Positions 29,743 through 39,111 are shown, numbered from the stretch's first letter. The stretch: DNA of 64,000 bases from Brucella rhizosphaerae (GCF_002252475.1 NZ_NNRK01000020.1:1-64000), one strand, 5' to 3'. Made by a program: numbers and translations. The notes: generated by a model not told the origin, from the sequence alone.

Positions 29743-30912
29743 GCGCGCAATTCCAAGGAAGGCGACAACTGCACAGGCGCCAAGCGCCGTTGTAATGATG
29801 AGCGACCACATTGTGCCGATATGGGCGATGGCAAACGCTAGCGCAAAGGGTGCGGTGGCTGACAGTATCAACCGTGCCGCCATGACCTTGCCTTGAAGCC
29901 TGCCATAGCCATCGCTACCAAACAGCATCAGCGGTAAAGTACCGGTGACGATGCTGAAAAGACCGCTGCCCAAACCAAAGACAACTGCAAAAGCCATGGC
30001 TCCTGCTACCGACGGAGCGCTGAGGATCAGGATTAGTATGCCGCCCGGGATCAATGTGGCGGCAATCGTTGCCAAAGCCAGCGGCGGCAGGTTGCCGCCA
30101 AGCACCATATTGGTGAACCGGCTCAGTACCTGCGACGGACCAAACAGCGTGCCGACAATGGCGGCGGTGGCTCCAAGCCCAAGGCCCGACAACAGCGGCA
30201 CCATATGCACCAGGATCGCCGCACTGACGAGAGATTGCAGCGAGAATCCCACCACCATCAACTTGAAACCGAACTGCCGGACATCCGGGCTCAGACTTCC
30301 CTCGACGATCTGCGCCGTGCCGTTTTGTGCCTCTGCTTTACCCTTGGCAAGTCCATAAGACAGCCAGGCGTGGAGCGGCAGGCAGACGAGCAAATTGAGT
30401 CCGGCAAACACCAGGTAGACGTTCTGCCACGACAAGTTGGCGTGCAATGCTGTGGTGAAAGGCCAGAAGATTGTCGAGGCGAAGCCGGCAATCAAGGTCA
30501 GGTAGGTGATGCAGCGCTGGGCGGTGCGGGGGCTTGCCTGTACCAGCAGCGCAAAGGCGGCCCCATATTGAACCAGATTGGCGGCGATCTCGATCACGAT
30601 CAGGGCGGCGACAAAGCCGGTCTTACCCGGCGCATAGGCACAGGCGATCAAGGCTACCGCAGCAATTGCGGAGCCGGTCGTCATCACCCGTCCTGCGCCA
30701 AAATGGTCGATGGCCCGGCCGAGCCAAGGCGCACTCAAGCCGCCTAAAAGAAGCGCCACGGAGAGTGCGGCGAAAATCCACTCTGTCGACCAGTTCAGAT
30801 CTCGCGCCATATCAGGCGCAAGGATGCTGAAGCTGTAATAAAGGGTTCCATAGCCGATGATCTGGGTGAGGCCCAGGGCAAGGATAGTGCCGACCGGCGG
30901 GCGCTCGCTCAT
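29692..30912 (-). CDS. arsK: ArsK-like MFS arsenite/antimonite efflux transporter
   Basis: The 406-residue protein has twelve predicted helices of the major facilitator superfamily ([20 protein letters not shown] at helix 1; [16 protein letters not shown] as the signature loop). Its pairing with arsH and arsR on one transcript and its similarity to ArsK of Agrobacterium lead to the assignment; ArsK exports As(III), Sb(III) and organoarsenicals. The start overlaps the arsH stop by four bases. Another efflux MFS function cannot be excluded from sequence alone. Confidence 0.75.
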   Translation of the reverse strand: MSERPPVGTILALGLTQIIGYGTLYYSFSILAPDMARDLNWSTEWIFAALSVALLLGGLSAPWLGRAIDHFGAGRVMTTGSAIAAVALIACAYAPGKTGFVAALIVIEIAANLVQYGAAFALLVQASPRTAQRCITYLTLIAGFASTIFWPFTTALHANLSWQNVYLVFAGLNLLVCLPLHAWLSYGLAKGKAEAQNGTAQIVEGSLSPDVRQFGFKLMVVGFSLQSLVSAAILVHMVPLLSGLGLGATAAIVGTLFGPSQVLSRFTNMVLGGNLPPLALATIAATLIPGGILILILSAPSVAGAMAFAVVFGLGSGLFSIVTGTLPLMLFGSDGYGRLQGKVMAARLILSATAPFALAFAIAHIGTMWSLIITTALGACAVVAFLGIARLQRRDKSRDQLAGRPA

Positions 30913-31616
30913 ATCGACTTCAGAGCCACGCGCTGTTCAAGCTTTGCGGCCTCTTCCTTCCGTTCGCTGTAACGGTCTGTCAGGTAGTCGGAGGCATCGC
31001 GGGTCAGCAGTGTGAATTTGACCAGTTCCTCGCAGACATCGACGACGCGATCATAATAGGCCGAGGGCTTCATGCGGCCATCGGCGTCGAATTCCTGCCA
31101 TGCCTTGGCGACGGACGACTGGTTCGGAATCGTGATCATCCGCATCCAGCGACCGAGAATGCGCAGTTGATTGACAGCATTGAACGACTGCGAGCCGCCG
31201 GAGACCTGCATGACGGCCAACGTTTTGCCCTGCGTAGGTCGCACGGAACCGGTCGTGAGGGGAATCCAGTCAATCTGCGCCTTCATGATGCCGGTCATCG
31301 CACCGTGCCGCTCGGGGCTGACCCAGACATGGCCTTCCGACCAGAGAGAAAGGTCGCGTAATTCCTGAACCTTGGGATTGATGTCTGGCGCTCCATCAGG
31401 AAGAGGAAGCCCTTCGGGATTGAATATCCGAACCTCGCATCCGAGGTGCGCGAGAAGCCGTGCAGCTTCTTCCGCCAGAAGGCGACTGAAGGAAATCTTC
31501 CGCAGCGATCCATAAAGGATCAGGATCCGCGGCTTGTGCTGCGAATAAGCCGGGCGAAGCGCATCAAGGTCGGGCTGGCGAATGAGATCATCTGAGGCGG
31601 CTGGCAGATCGGCCAT
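30909..31616 (-). CDS. arsH: ArsH NADPH-dependent FMN reductase
   Basis: The 235-residue flavoprotein has the flavodoxin-like phosphate loop [17 protein letters not shown] and the [20 protein letters not shown] block typical of ArsH. The [18 protein letters not shown] segment is also diagnostic. ArsH oxidises trivalent methylarsenicals and also reduces quinones or azo dyes. It is the first structural gene after the second arsR and overlaps arsK by four bases. Confidence 0.93.
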   Translation of the reverse strand: MADLPAASDDLIRQPDLDALRPAYSQHKPRILILYGSLRKISFSRLLAEEAARLLAHLGCEVRIFNPEGLPLPDGAPDINPKVQELRDLSLWSEGHVWVSPERHGAMTGIMKAQIDWIPLTTGSVRPTQGKTLAVMQVSGGSQSFNAVNQLRILGRWMRMITIPNQSSVAKAWQEFDADGRMKPSAYYDRVVDVCEELVKFTLLTRDASDYLTDRYSERKEEAAKLEQRVALKSI

Positions 31617-31664
31617 TGGGGCTACTCCGTATTGTAGGATTAAGACATTTGCGTTCCGAGGCTG

Positions 31665-31997
31665 TTAAGGATCTGACACGGCCAGTTCGGAAGGTGCGCA
31701 ACCGGCGTCAGATTGACCAGAACAACAGTTCTCCATCAGGAAACGGACCAAGCCGTTGAGCGTCTCGAAATTCGCGCTGTAGACGATGGAGCGTGATTCT
31801 CGCTGAGCACTAATCAGGCCAGCATGTTCCAGTTCTTTGAGATGAAAGGAAATGTTGGAAGGCGAAACGTTCACAGTTTCCGCAATCGTACCCGCCGCCA
31901 ATCCGCTCGGGCCGGCGATGACCAGCTTACGAATGACCTGTAGTCTTGTTTGCTGTGAGAGCGCGCCAAATGCATCCAGGACTTGCCGCTCGTTCAT
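31665..31997 (-). CDS. arsR: ArsR-family repressor (second)
   Basis: The 110-residue winged-helix protein reads LSQQTRLQVIRKLVIAGPSG, then AETVNVSPSNISFHLKELEHAGLI. C-terminal cysteines (ENCCSG and GCAP) resemble the metal site of the first ArsR. It heads the minus-strand arsR-arsH-arsK run. No clear long dyad was seen upstream, in contrast to the first operon. The two repressors differ enough that they may read different operators or inducers. Confidence 0.9.
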   Translation of the reverse strand: MNERQVLDAFGALSQQTRLQVIRKLVIAGPSGLAAGTIAETVNVSPSNISFHLKELEHAGLISAQRESRSIVYSANFETLNGLVRFLMENCCSGQSDAGCAPSELAVSDP

Positions 31998-32308
31998 AAT
32001 ATCAATCCTCGTTGAATGCTTGGAGGTGCCGAGAGATACAAGGCGTCAGCGCCTGCCCGAGCGCTTCAAGCCACAAGTTAGTTTGACGTTTCTATGAATA
32101 TTGAAATTATGGAATGTTTTTGGTCACGTCAAGACATCTTGTTATTGCTATCTCGATCTTTGTTGTCACCCCATTTTGAGCTATCGAAGCTCGTTGGCGC
32201 ATCTAGGCACTTAGTTGTATGCACTCAAGCTTATTCAAGTGGAATATACGCCAGCTTGTTACGGCCCAACAGTTCCATAAGCATGGATACGCCGGACGGC
32301 ATAGTTTT
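31998..32308. other. Intergenic region upstream of the second arsR
   Basis: This gap should contain the promoter of the minus-strand arsR-arsH-arsK operon. An AT-rich stretch around 32090-32160 is the only conspicuous composition change. No gene, tRNA or strong hairpin is visible. Its right border is the first terminal repeat of the ISNCY-like element. Confidence 0.4.
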
Positions 32309-32353
32309 AGCAAGTTAAAGTTGCGACGTCCCCAGCAAAATAGAGATGCGACA
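32309..32353 (+). repeat. Left paired terminal repeats of the ISNCY-like element
   Basis: The outer copy (32309-32328) starts AGCAAGTTAAAGTTGCGAC and the inner copy (32334-32353) starts AGCAAAATAGAGATGCGAC. They correspond in inverted order to the two copies at the other end, as expected for transposase binding sites. Confidence 0.6.
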
Positions 32354-32523
32354 GGTGCTGACGTTCAGCCCCTATTCCGAGAGGCTGGTCGGGGTTGCAA
32401 ACGAGGAATGGGGGCGGGTGAATATCCACCTCTTCGGCTTTAGCTTTCTCAGTAGCAATTGTTCTGTCAACAGTTGATACTCGGCTCACCTGCATCGGGC
32501 AGGACAGGGATCCAAGTCGTACA

Positions 32524-33261
32524 ATGCTACCAAAAATCTGCCTGCAAGGTGATGTCGATATCGCTGCACTCTCACCGCTGCTTCGCGGCATGCTGCTTGC
32601 AGTCGTCTATGCTCAGCGCGAGGGTGGCATCGGATTAACAGCAACTGGCGCAATGAACCGTAAATTCGTACACTGGGCTGCTGAGAACTTCCTCTGGCCA
32701 AGATTCACGGCCGAAGACCTCTACAGCATGCACAAGGTGCTCAATGAAAACGACATGCCACCACTTTGTGTTGTGCACGACCTGACCCGTTATCTGAAGC
32801 TTCTTCGCCGCAGGAAAAATGTACTGCTGCCAACCAAACGTGGCCTGGAGTTTCTGGTCAATCCACACGCTTTCTTCGATCTGATCGCCACCGATTATCT
32901 CTATTCGTATATTCATGCCACCGAACGTAAAGAGGCGATCCAGGCACGATTGCGTTGGTGGCGTATGTATCTCAATCTGCTCAATATCAAGACCAGAGAA
33001 GGGTGTAAGGCGATGGACATTGTAAAGATACTCTATCCGGATATCGCTCATCTGTCCGACACTGAAATAACCGTCGATGCGTGGGACCTGAAATTCGAGC
33101 TTCAGTACGGTGTCCTGCGACGCTTATGCTGGCTCGGCCTGCTTTTTGAGGCAAGAGAAGGGCTCAGCTTGCTTGACGACGGAACCTTCCACAAAACACC
33201 GCTCTGGACAGCTTGCCTGCAATTGGAGTCGGATACGCAAAGCGATATCGGCGTCCATTGA
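32524..33261 (+). CDS. Unknown protein with winged-helix-like region, possible IS passenger
   Basis: The 245-residue protein is not firmly identified. Residues about 38-115 (GIGLTATGAMNRKFV, then LLRRRKNVLLPTKRGLEFL with a following NPHAFF) resemble the winged-helix-like domain found in pRiA4b ORF-3-type plasmid proteins. The rest is hydrophilic, aromatic-rich and without membrane segments. It lies inside the paired repeats that bound the transposase gene and converges on it with six bases between stops. A passenger gene of the element is the favoured reading; a plasmid gene trapped by insertion is the alternative. Confidence 0.5.
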   Translation: MLPKICLQGDVDIAALSPLLRGMLLAVVYAQREGGIGLTATGAMNRKFVHWAAENFLWPRFTAEDLYSMHKVLNENDMPPLCVVHDLTRYLKLLRRRKNVLLPTKRGLEFLVNPHAFFDLIATDYLYSYIHATERKEAIQARLRWWRMYLNLLNIKTREGCKAMDIVKILYPDIAHLSDTEITVDAWDLKFELQYGVLRRLCWLGLLFEAREGLSLLDDGTFHKTPLWTACLQLESDTQSDIGVH

Positions 33262-33267
33262 CGCCCT

Positions 33268-34701
33268 TTATTCCGGCGCCGGCTGTCTCAATAAAGCTTG
33301 TTCTCGCCGGGCAATGACGGCAGGGTCGCTCATGTAAGCTGTTCGCGATTTACGCTCTCGCTTCTGATAGCCGTTCCCGACACTGCCGTCAGGTATACCA
33401 AACATATGGTTGGCCTGACCTGTACGACGCGGACCGCTTTTGCTGCGTTGCTGCTCCCGTCCCGACTGCATCTCAGCGACGATCGACAACATGTCATCCA
33501 GTCGCTTGTTCTCGACAACAGGCGAGCGATGAATGGAACGAAGCTTGTCGAATGTTGTATAGGGCAGGGTGTCCGTGCCATGCATGATCTCCAGACGTCC
33601 GTCGGGATAGTCGCAGACAACGACCTTCTGACGCGCAAGCCGCTTTGCAACTTCGGTCGGCTCCAGGATAAACAGAACCTTGTCATAACGAAGTGTCAGT
33701 GTTTGTGACAGCGTTCGCACTTCCTTCCGGCACAGCGCACCATCAATGTTCTCAGGCGCGGCCAGTGGTCGATGCATGTCCTTGGGATTGCGTGGCTCCT
33801 TGCCAAAACGGGCATTGAAATCTGCAATATATTCCGGCGCATATGCATTAGCTGCTTCGATCGTATCGATACCGCGCAGCCGCAATTCCTTGACCAGACG
33901 ATCCTGCAAAGTCCTGTTTGCCCGCTCAACACGGCCTTTGGCCTGTGGAGTATTGGCACAGATAATGTCGATGTTGAGCTCATAAAGTGCCCGACCAAAC
34001 TGTGTCAGGCCGCTTGTTCGGTCTTGCTTCGACGGATGAAGCGAACGAAAAACGCCATGTTTGTCGCTATAGAAAGCTAGTGGTTTGCCCCATTGCTGGA
34101 GATATGCCTTCGTCGCATGAAAATAATCAAACGTGTTCTCTGAGCCCGCAAAGCGCAAATGCAGGAGCTTGCCAGTGGCATCGTCGATATAAACGAGGAG
34201 GGCGCATTTGGGACCCCGCTCCTCGAACCACCAATGATGCGAACCGTCGATCTGTATCAGTTCACCAAAGCAATCACGCCGGCCGCGCGGTTGATGCAGT
34301 TGCCGCTTGCGTTCGCGACGCGATGTCCACAATCCCGCTGCTGTCATCCATTGCCGCAGCGTCTCCTTGCTGACTGAAAGCTGATGGCGTTCAATCAGCT
34401 TCTCACAGGCCAGTGTCGGCCCAAAGTCCCGATAATACGTCCGTACAATATCCAGAACATCATTCCGGAAATCCTCGCCATAACGGCGATTGCTCGGGCG
34501 ACCGCGCTTGCCCGAAACAAGGCCCGTTGCACCAAGCCGATCAAATGCTTGTAACATCCGATGAACCTGGCTGCGACTGAGGCCAAGCAGCGCCGCTGCC
34601 TCCACCACACGAAGCTGATTATCTCTGATTTGCTGAACGGTCTTCAGCCGGTTGAGTTCTTTCTGCGACATCGTGATCAAACAAGACATGACGGCTCCCA
34701 T
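33268..34701 (-). CDS. ISNCY-family transposase
   Basis: The 477-residue protein has two N-terminal helix-turn-helix regions (AAALLGLSRSQVHRMLQAFD and the following GKRGRP segment). An rve-type DDE core follows with QIDGSHHWWFEERGP (D), YSDKHGVFRS (D) and AKGRVERANRTLQDR (E), then a beta-barrel-like C-terminus. This layout fits IS1202-like members of ISNCY. A GGGAG site supports a start at 34689 rather than 34701. The catalytic residues are intact. Confidence 0.85.
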   Translation of the reverse strand: MGAVMSCLITMSQKELNRLKTVQQIRDNQLRVVEAAALLGLSRSQVHRMLQAFDRLGATGLVSGKRGRPSNRRYGEDFRNDVLDIVRTYYRDFGPTLACEKLIERHQLSVSKETLRQWMTAAGLWTSRRERKRQLHQPRGRRDCFGELIQIDGSHHWWFEERGPKCALLVYIDDATGKLLHLRFAGSENTFDYFHATKAYLQQWGKPLAFYSDKHGVFRSLHPSKQDRTSGLTQFGRALYELNIDIICANTPQAKGRVERANRTLQDRLVKELRLRGIDTIEAANAYAPEYIADFNARFGKEPRNPKDMHRPLAAPENIDGALCRKEVRTLSQTLTLRYDKVLFILEPTEVAKRLARQKVVVCDYPDGRLEIMHGTDTLPYTTFDKLRSIHRSPVVENKRLDDMLSIVAEMQSGREQQRSKSGPRRTGQANHMFGIPDGSVGNGYQKRERKSRTAYMSDPAVIARREQALLRQPAPE

Positions 34702-34753
34702 CCGCTGTTTGCTGCTGAAAGCCCAGTCTTCCTTTCCGCGTTCGATTTGAAAA

Positions 34754-34816
34754 GGGCAAGAGATGCAAAAAATGTCGCATCTCTAAATTGCCCATGTGTC
34801 GCATCTGTATATTGCC
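34754..34816 (+). repeat. Right paired terminal repeats and adjoining hairpin
   Basis: Two direct copies, TGTCGCATCTCTAAATTGCC at 34773-34792 and TGTCGCATCTGTATATTGCC at 34797-34816, form the right end of the ISNCY-like element. The inner copy also pairs with GGGCAAGAGATGC starting at 34754, giving a hairpin in front of the transposase gene that could serve as operator or attenuator. Confidence 0.6.
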
Positions 34817-34830
34817 GTGTGAGGTCATGC

Positions 34831-35921
34831 TGAAGCGCGACTTTTCGGTTTGAATTTACGCAAAACGATGTCTGTTTGCGAAGAGTTTCTGCCGAAAGAC
34901 TTCTGCAGGTGTTTTGTACCCTAAACATTTGCGCGGTGTATTATTGAGGCGATGACAAATGAATGCGAGATCTCGATCACTGAGGGTAAGCGGGTCAAGG
35001 TCTCGGGGAAGCCAGCGTCTTGTGCGTCTGTTGGTGTTTTCAACGGTGCCTTTTTGCCAGGGTGATTGCGGATCGCAGAACCAGATTTGCGACCCTATCC
35101 CATTCTGCAGATAGGACCACTCTGTAAACTCGGTACCACGATCAAACGTAATCGATCGGCGGGCCATTTGGGGCAGGGGCTGGAGTGCTCTAATCACACC
35201 TTCCATCAACGGCTTTGATTGACGATCATTATTGCGCAACAAAACCGTGAAGCGGCTCACCCGCTCGACCAGAGACGTTACATTGGCGTTGCCAAACCTC
35301 TTGCGAAACTGGATAGTGTCGCCCTCCCAATGACCGAACTGCTTGCGCCTGGCAACCATGTCCGGACGATAAAGGATGCTTAGTTCTGGGGGAAAGCGGC
35401 GTCCATGATGACGCCGGGCATGACGTGGGCGTCGTTTGGCGCGACGTTCCGGCAGATATTTCCAAAGCTCTTCTTTGCGACCATCAGCGGAATACACAAA
35501 CTGATAAATCGTTTCATGACTGACAGAGATTGGATGGCGTTCCAACCGCATTCTCCCGGCAATCTGTTGCGGCGACCATCCATCGTTGATGTGATCGATC
35601 ACGGACTGCCGGAGCTCATTATAACGGATGAGTTTGCGTTGCTTCGAACGCCGTTCGCGGGATTTCTGGTCAGCAATCGTGCAGTAATAGCCGTTTAAAT
35701 CTTTGATCTCATCATCGTTAAACTGGTTACGTTTGAGTTCACGAAAAATGGTCGATCGGTGCCTTCCAAGCTTCTCAGCAATAACGTCGACGGAAAGCTT
35801 TGCAGTGCGCCAGCGCGCTATTCTGCGGCGTTCATCCAAATCAATATGCGAATAGGTGCGGTCCATGACGAGTTCCTTGCATTGGATAACCCATTGTTAT
35901 CATTTGCAAGTCGCACTTCAA
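34831..35921 (-). mobile_element. IS30-family element
   Basis: The termini read inward TGAAGCGCGACTT (34831-34843) and TGAAGTGCGACTT (35909-35921), matching at 12 of 13 positions, and enclose a single transposase gene. The element lies 15 bases from the end of the ISNCY-like element. No target duplication was evident in the flanks. Confidence 0.75.
34856..35866 (-). CDS. IS30-family transposase
   Basis: The 336-residue protein has an N-terminal helix-turn-helix (SHIDLDERRRIARWRTAK, then AEKLGRHRSTIFRELKRN) and a second one (WSPQQIAGRMRLE). The DDE core follows with GHWEGDTIQF (D), TFDRGTEFTEW (D) and PWQKGTVENTNRRTRRWLP (E). It ends with the usual LNNTPRKCLGYKTPAEVF block. It appears complete and potentially active. 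Confidence 0.95.
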   Translation of the reverse strand: MDRTYSHIDLDERRRIARWRTAKLSVDVIAEKLGRHRSTIFRELKRNQFNDDEIKDLNGYYCTIADQKSRERRSKQRKLIRYNELRQSVIDHINDGWSPQQIAGRMRLERHPISVSHETIYQFVYSADGRKEELWKYLPERRAKRRPRHARRHHGRRFPPELSILYRPDMVARRKQFGHWEGDTIQFRKRFGNANVTSLVERVSRFTVLLRNNDRQSKPLMEGVIRALQPLPQMARRSITFDRGTEFTEWSYLQNGIGSQIWFCDPQSPWQKGTVENTNRRTRRWLPRDLDPLTLSDRDLAFICHRLNNTPRKCLGYKTPAEVFRQKLFANRHRFA

Positions 35922-35965
35922 ACTAGAACCCACCCCCGTTATAACCCACCATCGCGTAATACCAA

Positions 35966-36991
35966 TTATGGAACATTCTCTCGCAACGATGTTGAAGCAA
36001 CAAATCGCTTCAAATTGGCTCCAGCCCTAAAAATGTACGGCGGAATGGCAAGTGAATAGTGACCACAGTTTAATTGCTGAACATTCGGATTTACGCCAGC
36101 ATTATTCAGACTTTCCAACAGAGCAATTGACAATTCTGGCAATACAACCTTGTCTCTTTTTGCCAAAACAATCTGTATATCCAAATCTGGACGGGCGAGA
36201 CTGTAGGCGTAATTTCCCAGATCGAGCGGTGCCCAAGCCCTGTGTAGATGAGAAAGGTCTATCGTGGGCTCAAAGCTCTCGCGTATGGCGCGCGTTGCGC
36301 GCCCGGTCCAGACCATCTCGGCCAGACTTCCGGCTGTGAGAAACAGCGAAGCTTTCTTAACATTGGTATCATGAGCCGCGACCAGTCCTGCAACCCATGA
36401 ACCGAGGCTCATTCCAAGTACGGAAATTTCTCGATAGCCTTGGCTTTTGAGCCAGCGAATGAGCTTTTGTCCATCCCACACGGCCTGCCGTAGCGATTGG
36501 ATCGTTCGGCCGAGATTTGCGCTAAGCATATAATCAGCGTAGTCGGACCCCGGACGGCTTCGTTCAAAATGATAAGGCATTGCGATCTCGACAACCGTAA
36601 TGCCTCTTTTCGAGAAATATCGTGCGATCTGACTATTACGGGAACGTGCGTTCCAATGATGAAATATCACCAGTGCCTTGTCCCGTGACCCGCTATCCGT
36701 GATCTTAGCCCAGACCTGGTTGTTTTCCTCAACGTCTGTCGAAATTTCAGATGGAAATTTGAGGTAGTCCCCTGCCCGCTCAAAATCTCTATCGCTACCG
36801 AGTGGCGCTCTGAAGTACGATGGCGTGGCAGCTGCCTGCACCCCGAGCTGGCAGAATTCATCGATAGTGGAAACCTTTGGGGCGCCCGGAAACGCACGTT
36901 CTGCATCGAGAATGACGGCTGTTACTTTTTTAGCATCTTCTCCGCGTCGTGCCCGTTTCTCATCCCATTGATCAAGCCAACTATGAAACAC
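35966..36991 (-). CDS. rcgR: RcgR-like alpha/beta hydrolase
   Basis: The 341-residue protein has an alpha/beta-hydrolase core with the nucleophile elbow GMSLGSW near residue 195, an HHWNARS oxyanion-side segment and a likely catalytic histidine in NCGHYS near the end. There is no signal peptide. It overlaps the upstream transporter-like gene by 11 bases. This order matches the rcgA-rcgR pair described from rhizobial conjugative plasmids, where RcgR is viewed as a putative lactone hydrolase affecting transfer. Its activity here is inferred. Confidence 0.7.
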   Translation of the reverse strand: MFHSWLDQWDEKRARRGEDAKKVTAVILDAERAFPGAPKVSTIDEFCQLGVQAAATPSYFRAPLGSDRDFERAGDYLKFPSEISTDVEENNQVWAKITDSGSRDKALVIFHHWNARSRNSQIARYFSKRGITVVEIAMPYHFERSRPGSDYADYMLSANLGRTIQSLRQAVWDGQKLIRWLKSQGYREISVLGMSLGSWVAGLVAAHDTNVKKASLFLTAGSLAEMVWTGRATRAIRESFEPTIDLSHLHRAWAPLDLGNYAYSLARPDLDIQIVLAKRDKVVLPELSIALLESLNNAGVNPNVQQLNCGHYSLAIPPYIFRAGANLKRFVASTSLRENVP

Positions 36992-38552
36992 TTTGATTAC
37001 TCACCTCACTCGCGCGCCGGGACCCAAGGGCCGGATCAAATAAGCCATAAATAGCGATTAGGAGCCCGACAAACATCAAGACTGTAAAGCCAGAAAACGT
37101 GTCGATTGACAGATAGCTTGCAAATAGAAGCATCACAACGGCGGTCATTTTCCACAAGGTGACTTTAAAATGATTTCCTGCTCCAGTGCGGGTCACTCCA
37201 TAAAGGAAAACAAAACAGGTCGATATTGCGATTAGCAGACTGCTGTAGTGTGTGGGCATTCGATAGCTGATACGGCTGTGCGCCGTCGCTTGATCGTACA
37301 AGATAGATGAAAGGTCGTTGATCACCCAGGCTACAATGCTCGCGCCGTTAGAGGCTAAATACGAGCTTTGTAGCTTCATCACGGTAGCGATCAAAATGCC
37401 TAAAACCGTGCAGCGAAAAACCCCCTGCATAACCCAGATTGCGGTCTCGCTTCTAAAGCCCGTACCTGCGTTCGTCTGCGCTGTTGGTCCTTCGCGTAAC
37501 TTTCGAAGGTCATTGATGACCGAGTAAAGCAGTATGAGGCCGGCGAAGAAGAGATAAAATGAAAAACTCATATAAAGATAGGCAAATGCCGTAAAACCGA
37601 TCGCAACAGGTATCGTCACGATTTCGGGCCGGACTATCGCGATTGTGCCCCAATCGGTTGCGTAATTTCCTCCTCCACTTATGAGAGGGACCAGACAAAC
37701 GCCGATCCACTGGAACACACCAGCAAAAAGCAAACAGATTAGGAAGACCGCCCAAAACGAACCCGATGAGGCGTCGATAATATCACGCCATGCCCGGTCG
37801 CTGTACTCGGGTGTGCCATCGAAATGCCGACGACGTTCCTCCTGCTTCCACGAATGCACCAGTTCGGAAACGAAGGCCAGGAAGACCGGAAGAAACACCA
37901 TGAACACGAGGGTCCAGTTCGCCGCCCAAAGGAATCCGACCTGCTTGATCACGCCATCTGATCGGGTGAATGTTACGTTGTGAATGCCAATGATGTACGA
38001 AAGGAACCCGAGAGCCGACATTCCAGCAAAAACCGAGGCAGACAGATTCAGTGGAGACCCCTCACCGAAAAGCTTCTCTGACCATCTAGTCAGATTCCAT
38101 CGCTTACCATCGTTATCGTTTGCGGAGTCCGATGTTGCAAGGCGGGTTTCAAGTTGGGCTGGCACCGACGGTTCGGCTGTTTCAGTCTTCTTCTGCTCAC
38201 GTCTTTTAGCGACAAGTCGAGAGTGTGCAGCGCTGAGTTCCATACTCCATTCGCTTGTAGCAACCGTATCACCACAACTTAAAACTCTTGCCAACAACCC
38301 GATGTTGGTCGTGCTTATGCCTTTTTCATTCTCCTGAAACCAGAGCTGAACCGTTCGAAGATCGACGCCAATCCGCTTAGGATCTACATGCGTTATGGCC
38401 TCCGCCAGAAGCTCTGGCGTCCATGGACCTGCCGTATGACCGTCGGATCGTAGCGGGCGACCAGCACCGGCGGCGACAATGAGCTTGAACAATTCTTTGA
38501 AGTCGCTCCCATCCCTCGGTGGCGGGAGAAAAAACTTTCCATTCTTTGTCAA
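36981..38552 (-). CDS. rcgA: RcgA-like membrane protein with N-terminal helix-turn-helix-like region
   Basis: The 523-residue protein has a soluble N-terminus (about 1-165) containing an HTH-like stretch (GVDLRTVQLWFQENEKGIS and TTNIGLLARVLSCGD). About eight to ten membrane helices follow between residues 170 and 510. The family is annotated as a putative transporter required for, or affecting, conjugative transfer in rhizobial plasmids. Its place a few kilobases from the VirB operon, together with rcgR, supports a role in transfer control, perhaps sensing or moving a signal molecule. Confidence 0.7.
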   Translation of the reverse strand: MTKNGKFFLPPPRDGSDFKELFKLIVAAGAGRPLRSDGHTAGPWTPELLAEAITHVDPKRIGVDLRTVQLWFQENEKGISTTNIGLLARVLSCGDTVATSEWSMELSAAHSRLVAKRREQKKTETAEPSVPAQLETRLATSDSANDNDGKRWNLTRWSEKLFGEGSPLNLSASVFAGMSALGFLSYIIGIHNVTFTRSDGVIKQVGFLWAANWTLVFMVFLPVFLAFVSELVHSWKQEERRRHFDGTPEYSDRAWRDIIDASSGSFWAVFLICLLFAGVFQWIGVCLVPLISGGGNYATDWGTIAIVRPEIVTIPVAIGFTAFAYLYMSFSFYLFFAGLILLYSVINDLRKLREGPTAQTNAGTGFRSETAIWVMQGVFRCTVLGILIATVMKLQSSYLASNGASIVAWVINDLSSILYDQATAHSRISYRMPTHYSSLLIAISTCFVFLYGVTRTGAGNHFKVTLWKMTAVVMLLFASYLSIDTFSGFTVLMFVGLLIAIYGLFDPALGSRRASEVSNQSVS

Positions 38553-38820
38553 TAGCTTAGCGGCTCAGATTTCGTTTCGTTTCGCAGTGTTTCTTATCCT
38601 ATCGTGTGGGATGCCTTAATCAACATTTTTATCACTTGGATTTTGGGATGACTGTTTCATCAGAAAATTGGTGTATGGAGACGAGAAACTGTGCATCGGG
38701 CAGTAAGAAGCATTGATCTACTAATGATCGTGTATCGTGCTGCTATCAACTAGGCATCAGTTTCGAGGATTGCACTTACGAGCATCACCCATCTTCTGAA
38801 AATGAATTTCGGAGGCCATT

Positions 38821-39081
38821 ATGGATGCTATTGCAGATACATTGGATTGGCGGGATGAAACCAATGTCGTTGACCTAGGCGACAATGGCCCGACAAAACG
38901 ACTGCTGGATATGTCATCGCTAGCGGAAGATCCGCGCCGGATCGTAGATTATGAGCCGCAAGATGTGGATGACGCCATCGGAAAACTGGTCTATCTCGCC
39001 GCTTCTCTTATCTCCGGGCGGATTACGCTCGCACGGGGCGAAATGGCATCAGTTTTGAAAAGCGTCGATAAGAAATTATGA
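38821..39081 (+). CDS. Small soluble protein of unknown function
   Basis: The 86-residue product is acidic with no signal peptide or membrane helix. A strong GGAGG lies before the ATG and a 270-base gap precedes it, so it has its own promoter. No known motif was recognised. It stands alone on the plus strand between rcgA and the secreted-protein operon, and converges on the latter. A role in plasmid maintenance or transfer control is possible but unsupported by sequence. Confidence 0.6.
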   Translation: MDAIADTLDWRDETNVVDLGDNGPTKRLLDMSSLAEDPRRIVDYEPQDVDDAIGKLVYLAASLISGRITLARGEMASVLKSVDKKL

Positions 39082-39111
39082 TTGCTTTGGAAGCCCGCCA
39101 GCGGGCTTCTT

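Larger units (their letters stand above)
32309..34816 (-). mobile_element. Putative 2.5-kb ISNCY-like element with paired terminal repeats
   Basis: Each end has two related 20-bp repeats, 24-25 bases apart, in inverted orientation: 32309-32328 and 32334-32353 at the left, 34773-34792 and 34797-34816 at the right. The inner pair matches at 17 of 20 positions, sharing the block TAGAGATGCGACA. Between them are one convergent gene of unknown function and the transposase, their stops six bases apart. This argues that both genes belong to the element. Exact outer borders and target duplication could not be set. Confidence 0.6.

Noticed and set aside
34773-34816. Short CRISPR-like tandem repeat
   Set aside because: Only two copies with a four-base spacer; they are better explained as IS terminal repeats. 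No CRISPR array or cas gene was seen anywhere.
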